A DNA stretch of 64,000 nt from Iamia sp. SCSIO 61187 (GTDB lineage: Bacteria; Actinomycetota; Acidimicrobiia; Acidimicrobiales; Iamiaceae): positions 1 through 64,000 of the forward strand of contig NZ_CP050948.1 of the NCBI RefSeq assembly GCF_019443745.1, given 5' to 3'. Below, piece after piece: positions 30,501 through 36,598 of this stretch (the first letter of the stretch is position 1; every line of letters begins with the position of its first letter). Under the pieces are notes generated by a model, which worked only from the letters and a program-made list of their open reading frames with translations, had not been told where the DNA came from and made no database searches. The position numbers were made by a program, and so were the translations under genes.

Positions 30501-30534
30501 CGGAACGCCACACCCGGGTACGGACCGCCACACC
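30501..30534. promoter_or_regulatory. Direct repeat with 20-bp period, candidate operator
   Basis: CGGAACGCCACACC (30501-30514) and CGGACCGCCACACC (30521-30534) differ at one base and are spaced 20 bp centre to centre, two helical turns. They lie in the 491-bp gene-free stretch 30208-30698, upstream of the GGDEF-EAL gene and downstream of the XRE gene. Regulator unknown. Confidence 0.35.
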
Positions 30535-30547
30535 GAGGGATCGACAC

Positions 30548-30578
30548 CACGGGCCCGTGCCGGTGGCACGGGCCCGTG
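30548..30578. terminator. Perfect 14-bp inverted repeat, probable terminator
   Basis: CACGGGCCCGTGCC (30548-30561), GGT, GGCACGGGCCCGTG (30565-30578). Each arm also contains a palindrome. It lies about 120 bp past the 3' end of the XRE gene. No T-tract is present. The rest of 30208-30698 shows no coding sequence. Confidence 0.55.
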
Positions 30579-30698
30579 GGTACGGTCGAAGCCCTCCCCC
30601 CAACCTCGACCTGCTCCCATCATGGGCGCAGGTCACGGCGGGGGGAACGGAGCGGGCCGGATCCGGGGCAGCTACTTCGTCGGCCGCCGTCTCCGCCA

Positions 30699-31463
30699 TC
30701 AGCCGGGATCGTCGGCCCCGGCGACGCCGGGGGCGGACCCGTCGTCCTGGTCGCCGTCGAGGAGGGCGCTCAAGGGGATGCCCTGGAGGAACGCCAGCAC
30801 CGCACGCTCCTCGACCCCGAGGAAGGTGGCCAGCTCGCCCGGCGTCCGCCCGCACCAGACCAGAGCGTCGGTCAGGATCGAGCCCGCCACCCGGAGCAGC
30901 GCTTCGCTCTCGGCCGGGTACCAGCCGGCCTGGACGTCCATGACGTGGGGCAGGCCGACCGGCGGACCGATGCCCCAGTGGGCGTGCACCGGGTGATCAG
31001 CGGTGAGCCGGGCGGCCGGCAGCCCGCCGAAGCCCACGGCCTGGTTGCGCTCGGTGAGCAGCACCACGCCGTCGGCGTCGAGGTCGACCTCGACCCGGCG
31101 CTCCCAGATGCCCCACCGCCACAGCAGGACGTGGTCCACGGTGTCGGTCGCGGGGACGACGCGCACCCACACCGGTCCGACCCACTCGTCCGAGAAGGCA
31201 TGGGAGTGCTCGGTGGCCCCCGGCCCCGACGGATCCCAGTCGTCGTGGCCCCGCAGGCTGACGAGGGCGCCCCTCTGGCCGAGGGCGGCGTCGAGGAGGA
31301 TCGTCGTCTCACGGTCGGGCACCGTCTCGCCCGTCTCCCACCGGGCGAACGTCGAGTGGCCGACGCCGACGCGCGCCGCACACGCCCGCTGCCCCTCGCG
31401 CCCCCGCGCCGCCCTGATGGCGGCCGCCAGAGCCGGCCTCCCCCCGTCCCCCGCCCTCCCCAT
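30699..31463 (-). CDS. XRE-type helix-turn-helix protein
   Basis: A 254-residue protein from ATG 31463. Residues about 10-65 form a Cro/CI-type helix-turn-helix (CAARVGVGHSTFARWETGETVPD). The remaining 190 residues contain a Trp-rich mixed region (VWVRVVPATDTVDHVLLWRWGIWERRVEVDL) that I do not recognise and that could be an effector-binding or enzymatic domain. The open frame continues upstream to 31583 but is Arg/Ser-rich. It lies between the c-di-GMP cluster and tRNA-Ala. Targets unknown. Confidence 0.65.
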   Translation of the reverse strand: MGRAGDGGRPALAAAIRAARGREGQRACAARVGVGHSTFARWETGETVPDRETTILLDAALGQRGALVSLRGHDDWDPSGPGATEHSHAFSDEWVGPVWVRVVPATDTVDHVLLWRWGIWERRVEVDLDADGVVLLTERNQAVGFGGLPAARLTADHPVHAHWGIGPPVGLPHVMDVQAGWYPAESEALLRVAGSILTDALVWCGRTPGELATFLGVEERAVLAFLQGIPLSALLDGDQDDGSAPGVAGADDPG

Positions 31464-31613
31464 CGGCCCGATGATGCCACGGGTCCACGACGGTCTGCCG
31501 GTGCTGCGGCGCGAGCGGTACTCTGCGCCTCCGCGCCGCGCCGCCAGGGACGGCCAGGACCGAAGGAGGGTCCGCACCCTCACGACCTGGGCCTGACCCG
31601 GTCAGAGGCACAC

Positions 31614-31690
31614 GGGGACGTAGCTCAGCTGGCTAGAGCACCTGCTTTGCAAGCAGGGGGTCGTGGGTTCGAGTCCCATCGTCTCCACCA
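31614..31690 (+). tRNA. alaT: tRNA-Ala (TGC)
   Basis: A 77-nt cloverleaf with encoded CCA. Acceptor GGGGACG pairs with CGTCTCC (one G-T). The anticodon stem CCTGC/GCAGG encloses TTTGCAA with anticodon TGC at 31648-31650. The T-arm is GTGGGTTCGAGTCCCAT. Its 3' 46 bases are duplicated at 40288-40333, marking insertion of an integrative element into this gene. The element restores a complete tRNA. Confidence 0.97.
31645..31690 (+). repeat. attL: attL core (3' end of tRNA-Ala)
   Basis: 46 bp from the anticodon loop to CCA, identical to 40288-40333. Divergence begins directly after CCA (GATCTG here, CGACGT at the right end). Crossover in the anticodon loop/T-arm is typical for tyrosine integrases. 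Confidence 0.92.
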
Positions 31691-31735
31691 GATCTGCCCT
31701 GGTCAGGGGGTTACAGGCCGACCGTCCTCCGAGGC

Positions 31736-32908
31736 TCACACCCCGAGGTCCGCGGAAAGTCCGCGAGACGCAGAGGGACCCCTGCGGAGATCCTGTGACG
31801 CACCGTCACTGATGGGACCGGGACGGAACGACGACACGGCCTCTCGGTGGAGCTCATCGAGGCGGCCGGTCAGCGCCTCGTCGAGCTTGGGGAAGAGGTG
31901 GCCGTAGCGGTCGAGGGTGACCGTGATCGACGAGTGGCCCAAGCGCTCCTGGATCGCCTTGGGATGGGCGCCGAGAGCGATGCAGAGGGCGGCGCAGGAG
32001 TGGCGGAGGTCGTGGAACCGAGTTCGCTCGGGCAACCCGGCGGCGCGCACGGCCGGCTTGAACGACCGGTTGTAGAAGTTCTTGTGGTGGATTACGCCGC
32101 CCTCGGGCGAGGTGAAGACGAAGGCCTGGGGGTCAAGGTCGCGACCGCCGAAGTGGGAGCGCAGCTCCTCGGTGAGGAACGGCGGGAGCGTGACCGAGCG
32201 CCGCTCGTAGGTCTTGGGCTGACCGAAGACGAGGCCGTGACCCTGTACCTCGGTGACCGACTCGGCGATGGTCAGACGACCGACCTCGAGGTCTGTACGT
32301 CCGACACGGAGCGCCTCGATTTCGCCAGCGCGCATGCCGGTGTAGGCGGCGACCCGGATCATCGTCGAGTACCGAGGATCGATGGTCTGGGCAAGCGCCT
32401 CAACCTGCTCGGCGTCGAGGAAGACCATCTCAGCCTTCGGCGATGGTGGGACACGTACGCCGTCGCACGGGTTCGAGCGGATGGCCCCCTCGGCCTGAGC
32501 GACGGCCAGGACGAGCCGCAGCACTTTGCGAGCGCCACGCACCGTCCCGGGGGCCGATCCCGAGCCCACTTTGTCGGAGATGAACCTCCGGACGTCGCCC
32601 GGGGTGATGGCAGCGACGGCACGGTCGGCGAAGGTCGGCATCACGTGGACGCGAAGCAGACCCTCGTAGTCGGCTCGGGTCTTCGGCTTGAGGTGGGCCG
32701 AGCCGTCGAGCCACTCCTGCGCCCAGCGGGAGAATAGGGTGCGCCCGAGCCGGGGGTCGACGTAGTCGCCCCTGTGGATCTGGCCCTTCACGGTGGTAAG
32801 CCACCGATCGGCCTCTGCCCGGGTGCGATGACGCTTGACCCGCTCCCGCCCTGACGGGTCCCGGTAGGACGCCTCCCACCGACCGTTCTCCAGCTTCGTC
32901 ACTGCCAT
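31736..32908 (-). CDS. int: Tyrosine recombinase / phage-type integrase
   Basis: A 390-residue site-specific recombinase. An N-terminal arm-binding/SAM-like part (KTRADYEGLLRVHVMPTFAD) precedes the catalytic domain with the R-H-R-H-Y set: Arg in AGEIEAL context (TGMRAGEIEAL), HDLRHSCA, LGHSS and the nucleophile in TLDRYGHLF. The start at ATG 32908 has GGAGG eight bases upstream; the open frame to 33097 is not needed. The gene ends 46 bp from tRNA-Ala, the usual position for an integrase acting there. One 27-bp arm repeat lies within its last codons. Confidence 0.95.
   Translation of the reverse strand: MAVTKLENGRWEASYRDPSGRERVKRHRTRAEADRWLTTVKGQIHRGDYVDPRLGRTLFSRWAQEWLDGSAHLKPKTRADYEGLLRVHVMPTFADRAVAAITPGDVRRFISDKVGSGSAPGTVRGARKVLRLVLAVAQAEGAIRSNPCDGVRVPPSPKAEMVFLDAEQVEALAQTIDPRYSTMIRVAAYTGMRAGEIEALRVGRTDLEVGRLTIAESVTEVQGHGLVFGQPKTYERRSVTLPPFLTEELRSHFGGRDLDPQAFVFTSPEGGVIHHKNFYNRSFKPAVRAAGLPERTRFHDLRHSCAALCIALGAHPKAIQERLGHSSITVTLDRYGHLFPKLDEALTGRLDELHREAVSSFRPGPISDGASQDLRRGPSASRGLSADLGV
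31745..31771. repeat. Left 27-bp end repeat (candidate integrase/excisionase arm site)
   Basis: Matches 40160-40186 at 25 of 27 positions in the same orientation. It contains GTCCGCGGAAAGTCCGCGAG, itself a short direct repeat of TCCGCG. It lies 55 bp inside the left core and inside the 3' end of int. Confidence 0.7.
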
Positions 32909-33042
32909 GACACCGACCTCCGAGATCGTCCAGGCCCCTAGGCCTCGCAACTCCAAGAAGGTCGACATCACGCCGTCGACGAGCGGGGACCATCCTGCCC
33001 TGCGACGACATTGTCGGAACGCAGCCGCAACACTGGCGGTTG

Positions 33043-33402
33043 GTGGGCTACGACGAGATCCTGGACCGGTATGACCGGCTTGCCCGTCGGGCCTCATGGT
33101 GGGCCTTAGAGGATCTCGACGACCGTCCGGAGTGGGAACGAGAGAACGGGATCTGGACCGAGCACTGCCGCACCTGCCGGCGTGACCTGGAGGTCGACGA
33201 CTTCGGTGAGTGTGAGTCGTGCCGAGCTGCCGGGGGCCGGTGCCGATGGTGCGGCCTGGACCGCATCGCCTACCGCTCCCGCCTGTGCTGTCGGACCTGT
33301 TACCGCTGGCTTATTCGCAACGAGGATCGGTGGAACGACGAGGAGCTGATGGCCCTTCTCAGGGTGGTCGTGGAGAGGAGGCGTCGACGTCGTCGCCCCT
33401 GA
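33043..33402 (+). CDS. Small zinc-ribbon-like Cys-rich protein
   Basis: A 119-residue protein divergent from the integrase. The N-terminus is a charged helix with a YDRL motif. Residues about 40-85 hold four CxxC-type motifs (CRTC, CESC, CRWC, CCRTC), enough for two zinc ribbons. The tail ends in a run of arginines. Start GTG 33043 (or TTG 33040). I do not recognise a named family. Location next to int is where excisionases and element regulators often lie, but nothing in the sequence proves such a role. Composition and length support a real gene. Confidence 0.5.
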   Translation: MGYDEILDRYDRLARRASWWALEDLDDRPEWERENGIWTEHCRTCRRDLEVDDFGECESCRAAGGRCRWCGLDRIAYRSRLCCRTCYRWLIRNEDRWNDEELMALLRVVVERRRRRRRP

Positions 33403-33531
33403 CCACGTCGGCCCGCCTTGCATCCATGCTCTGAGGTGATCCACCCGGAATGCCACAAGAGCACGTATCCTCTCGGGCACTGTTGGCGAGGAGTGGGCGA
33501 GGACCCACCGCCGACACGATGGGGCCGAGCA

Positions 33532-34189
33532 TCATCGCTCGGCCTCTCTCGCGCCCCGCCTGACCTCCGTCACCGGGGCGTCTCCCCGAGGAGGCGCCAT
33601 GCCCAAGCGGACCCGCTTGGGTCGGTGAGGGCGGCATCCCGGACGGCGAGCACGGTTGATGCGGGATCGCACGGTGCCGACGGGGACGTCAGTCGCCTCA
33701 GCGATCTCGCTGTAGGACAGCTCTTCCCACGCCAACAGCAGCAGGGCCTCACGGTCGGAGGCTTTAGGGCCTCGAGGGCTGCGGCCACCGGCGGCCAGGC
33801 CGCAGCTGCGTCAATGGCGCCATCGTGGTCGTTTTGGGCGTCGCCCGAAGCGGCGGGGCGGGCATCAGGCGAAGGAGCGCAGCGTCCTCCCGGCGGCTCC
33901 GCAGATGGTGGCGCAACACGGTGGTCGCCGGTCCGTAGAGCCGCTACCGCACCTGTCCCCGCTCCGGGTCCGGAGCGAGCGCGGAATCGAAGGCAACACG
34001 AAACGTCTCGGCCGCCAGGTCGGCGACCTCGGTCTGCGGCACCCGCCGAGCGAAGTATCCGAACACGGCGTCGCCGTGTTCGTCGAAGACCTCGCCGAAC
34101 GCTTTGGGGTCCGACAGCGACCGGACCAGGACGTCGGCATCGCTCGCAGGCTTGCCCGTCATCGTCCCAGCCCGCCGTCGACCTTGCAC
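33532..34189 (-). pseudogene. Decayed ECF-type sigma factor gene
   Basis: Pieces of one ECF sigma factor are spread over two frames. Region 2 is at about 33944-34189 (FGEVFDEHGDAVFGYFARRV, TEVADLAAETFRVAF) and is followed by an in-frame TAG. The same frame continues with the linker RLYGPATTVLRHHLRSRR. The frame then shifts to give AAAALEALK, and shifts again to give region 4 (REALLLLAWEELSYSEIAE, VPVGTVRSRINRAR) ending at 33532. One stop and two frameshifts make a functional product unlikely. Family identity is clear from the order of conserved parts. Confidence 0.75.
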
Positions 34190-34428
34190 CCCTGGTGTTG
34201 CCCGCAGTCACCGATCGGGTTCACGACCACCATCCATCAGCGGCTTGCTTGGTCTCGTCTCCGGAAGGAGCTCGTTCCGACGGAGGAGGCCAGCGCGCGG
34301 CCAGGCGCAGTCCTGCGCGACGGCAAATGACCGGGAGCTCTTCCCACTGCACCGTGCGGGCCCGGCGATCAGAACGTCCACGAGATGCTGGTTGGTATGG
34401 CCACCAGTCGGCGATCAGGGGCAGTGTC

Positions 34429-34875
34429 TCAGGACGGTTGAACAGACCACGCGATCGCCGGAGGGTCCACGCGGGCGCAGCGCGGGCCACCATCTCCGCC
34501 GGTCAGGTCGACTCTGGCAACCAGGTGCTCCGCCTTGCGTGCTCTTTCGACGATGGTCACGTCGATTCGATTGAGCATCAGTTTGGCGCGGCGGAACATC
34601 TCGAAGTCCCCGCTCGAGCCCAACTCCCCCCATGTCAGGTAGACGAATCGGTCTCCGCGCCTGCCCTGCACGGCTGGTCCGCGAAAGTCTGCGTCGCCGT
34701 CACGGTCGGCCACGTCCACATCGAGCTTCCAGGTGGCTGGATCGGTGTCGGCGCACACAAGATTAGTGGGCTCTTGACCGAGTTGAACTCCGACGTGGAC
34801 ATTGGTCATCACCGATCCGTCAGGACGGCAGAACTCGCGCCCCGGGGCGTTTACGCCGATGATCGTGATGCGCAC
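34429..34875 (-). CDS. DUF5990 family protein
   Basis: A 148-residue protein starting MRITIIGVNAPGREF. The middle and C-terminal parts, with FRGPAVQGRRGDRFVYLTWG and FEMFRRAKLML, match what I recall of DUF5990, a family of unknown function scattered in actinobacteria. It appears intact, unlike its neighbours in the element. The flanking stretches 34190-34428 and 34876-35090 contain no gene I can support. Confidence 0.72.
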   Translation of the reverse strand: MRITIIGVNAPGREFCRPDGSVMTNVHVGVQLGQEPTNLVCADTDPATWKLDVDVADRDGDADFRGPAVQGRRGDRFVYLTWGELGSSGDFEMFRRAKLMLNRIDVTIVERARKAEHLVARVDLTGGDGGPRCARVDPPAIAWSVQPS

Positions 34876-35090
34876 GAGACCGATTCTGCCCGAAGCAGTT
34901 GGAGGGGCGTCGTCGGCGGGGTCCCCGTCGTCGCCGCGATCGTCGCAAATCGCCGAGCACCCCGTTGAGGAGCACTCAGGGGCCCACTCCCGGTCGTTCG
35001 GGTCGTCGATGGCGACCGAAGAACGGATCCCCCTACTGCGAGGTCAAGGTGGTCCGCTGCGAGCGATAGTCGAGGCGCTGCCGGGCTCGG

Positions 35091-35426
35091 TCAAAGCATC
35101 GAGCCGAGGACGGAGCCGACGGTGGGGTAAGCAGCGGTCATCGACTTCAGCTGTCGGGTGGTGAGGCCGAGCTTGATGGCGAGGCTGAAGAGGTTGATCA
35201 GCTCGCCGTATTCGGGGGCCGAGCAATGCCGTCGGCGTCGATGCCCTTGCCGGCCATGAGCCGGGCGCTGTTGATGAGCTCGGCGCCACGGCGCAGGATC
35301 TTCTTGGGGTCACAGCCGCGCAGGGCACACGTGCCCCCGTAGGGGAGCTCGTCGACGATGGTGACCCTCCAGCCTTGCGAGGAGCGCTTGTTCGCCGATG
35401 ACGATCAGATCGTAGGTGTCGGTCAT
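35091..35426 (-). pseudogene. Remnant of a mercuric-reductase-like flavin disulfide oxidoreductase
   Basis: Starts with MTDTYDLIVIG (FAD-binding strand) from ATG 35426. It shifts frame into GWRVTIVDELPYGGTCALRG-CDPKK, which carries the redox-active Cys-x4-Cys and the following Lys-Lys typical of mercuric/glutathione-type reductases. It shifts again straight into the C-terminal dimerization segment (ELINLFSLAIKLGL, AYPTVGSVLGSML). Roughly 300 central residues are missing. It therefore encodes no working enzyme. ATGA overlap with the preceding small membrane gene shows it was the last gene of the MerR-controlled operon. Confidence 0.75.
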
Positions 35427-35670
35427 CGCTGCGTTCCTTCGAGTCGTGCCGATCGGTCATGGGTGTCGCCACTGGGGTCATGGCGGTACCGTCGCCGGTC
35501 CAGCAACCAGGCGATCACCACGACGACGCCGTGACCGGCGATCGAGACCGCGGTGAATTGTCCGATCGCGGCAAGAGCGACACCGCCGACCAGCCCGGCG
35601 ATCAGCCCCTCGCACCGCAGCACACGATCGCGCCGACGGGCGCGACCGGCGCGAAAATCCGTTCACGCAT
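35423..35670 (-). pseudogene. Frameshifted small membrane protein of the metal operon
   Basis: The product begins MRERIFAPVAPVGAIVCCGARG in one frame and continues in another as LIAGLVGGVALAAIGQFTAV then a second helix and a basic tail. Joined, it would be an about 80-residue protein with a Cys-Cys pair before the first helix, like small mercury/metal-transport proteins. The ATG at 35670 overlaps the stop of the thioredoxin-like gene by a few bases. The second frame (35423-35623) could still be expressed alone, but this is unlikely. Confidence 0.6.
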
Positions 35671-35955
35671 CGAGGACCGCCTCGAGCTGCTCGGTCGCGG
35701 GGGATCCGGCCGGGCCGTCGGGGGTCTGGTACACGCGGCAAGCCAGCCCGAACGGCTCGTCCCCAGAGGCGAAGGGATCCTCGCCGTCGACGAGGATCGT
35801 GGGCGAACCCCGAAATCGGGCCGCCTCGGCCTCCTCGAGCGTCGTCACCAGGCGACGCTCCACCGTCAGGCCACGGCCTCCTGCGATGCCGTCGAGGCGT
35901 TCGGCGGCGATCTTCCAGTTCGGGCAGTCATCGAAGTACAGCAGTTCGAGCTTCA
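35663..35955 (-). CDS. DF-family thioredoxin-like protein
   Basis: A 97-residue protein starting MKLELLYFDDCPNWKIA, the signature of the DF family of (seleno)proteins, small thioredoxin-fold proteins often found beside MerR regulators and organomercury-type genes. The usual CxxC/U position reads DDCPNW, with a single Cys. AAGGA lies seven bases upstream. First gene of the MerR-controlled operon and apparently intact. Role in metal or thiol chemistry is inferred from the family and the neighbours. Confidence 0.75.
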
Positions 35956-35995
35956 TGATGGTCCTTCTCGCGTGGAGGGTTGCGTTCTGTGAGCT

Positions 35996-36027
35996 ACCGT
36001 AAACCTTCCCCTGTGATGGAAGGTCAA
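35996..36027 (-). promoter_or_regulatory. MerR-type promoter and operator
   Basis: On the minus strand, -35 TTGACC (36022-36027) and -10 TACGGT (35996-36001) are separated by 20 nt, the over-long spacer that MerR-family activators correct by distorting DNA. Between and overlapping them lies the dyad ACCTTCC (36003-36009), 8 nt, GGAAGGT (36018-36024), like CueR-type operators. It drives the operon leftward and sits in the 85-bp gap to merR. Confidence 0.85.
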
Positions 36028-36040
36028 GGAGGGTTCGAGG

Positions 36041-36460
36041 ATGCGCATTGGCGAACTCGCTGACCAGAGCGGCGTCGCGGCCAAGACCATCCGCTTCTGG
36101 GAATCGACCGGACTCCTCGCCGATCCGACCCGAACGCCGTCGGGCTACCGCGACTACGACCCCGACGTCGTCGACCGGTTGCGCTTCATACGCCACGCCC
36201 AGACCGCCGGACTCACCCTCGCCGAGATCCGACAAGTCCTCGCGATCTCCGACGACGGCGAACCTCCGTGCGGACACGTCACCGACCTCATCCACCAGCA
36301 CCTCGCCGACGTCGACGAACGGATCCGCGAACTCACTGAAACCCAGTCCATCCTCGAACGCTTGGCCGCGCGTGCCGCCGACCAGAACGCAACCGACTGC
36401 AACGGCTACTGCGCCATCCTCCAACCCTCGGACTTCAGCGACTCCCCGGCCCATCCCTGA
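36041..36460 (+). CDS. MerR-family heavy-metal-responsive regulator
   Basis: A 139-residue regulator with the MerR winged helix (MRIGELADQSGVAAKTIRFWE, then RTPSGYRDYD), a long dimerization coiled coil and metal-type cysteines: one in PPCGHV at about residue 79 and a pair in DCNGYC at about residues 117-121. This arrangement is between MerR (Hg) and ZntR/CadR types, so the metal is uncertain. AAGGAGGG precedes ATG 36041. It is divergent from the DF-thioredoxin operon across a classical operator and should control that operon and itself. Confidence 0.88.
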   Translation: MRIGELADQSGVAAKTIRFWESTGLLADPTRTPSGYRDYDPDVVDRLRFIRHAQTAGLTLAEIRQVLAISDDGEPPCGHVTDLIHQHLADVDERIRELTETQSILERLAARAADQNATDCNGYCAILQPSDFSDSPAHP

Positions 36461-36598
36461 GTCCCGTTTCAAGGAAAGGCCAGGGTTGCTGGCTGCGTGT
36501 TGTGGGGGTGATCGTCGACCGCTCCTGCGGCGTGGCGTCCGGCGACCCACCTAGCCGGTTGACGCCCTGTTCGTGACGACGGGATCCGCGTCTCGTAG

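Noticed and set aside
34221-34493. Minus-strand 90-codon frame between the sigma relic and DUF5990
   Set aside because: Overlaps the end of the DUF5990 gene, lacks a start signal and gives an Arg/Trp-rich sequence with no recognisable pattern.
36461-36598. Possible small gene between merR and the relaxase
   Set aside because: No frame with a start signal and plausible composition; treated as a 138-bp non-coding gap.
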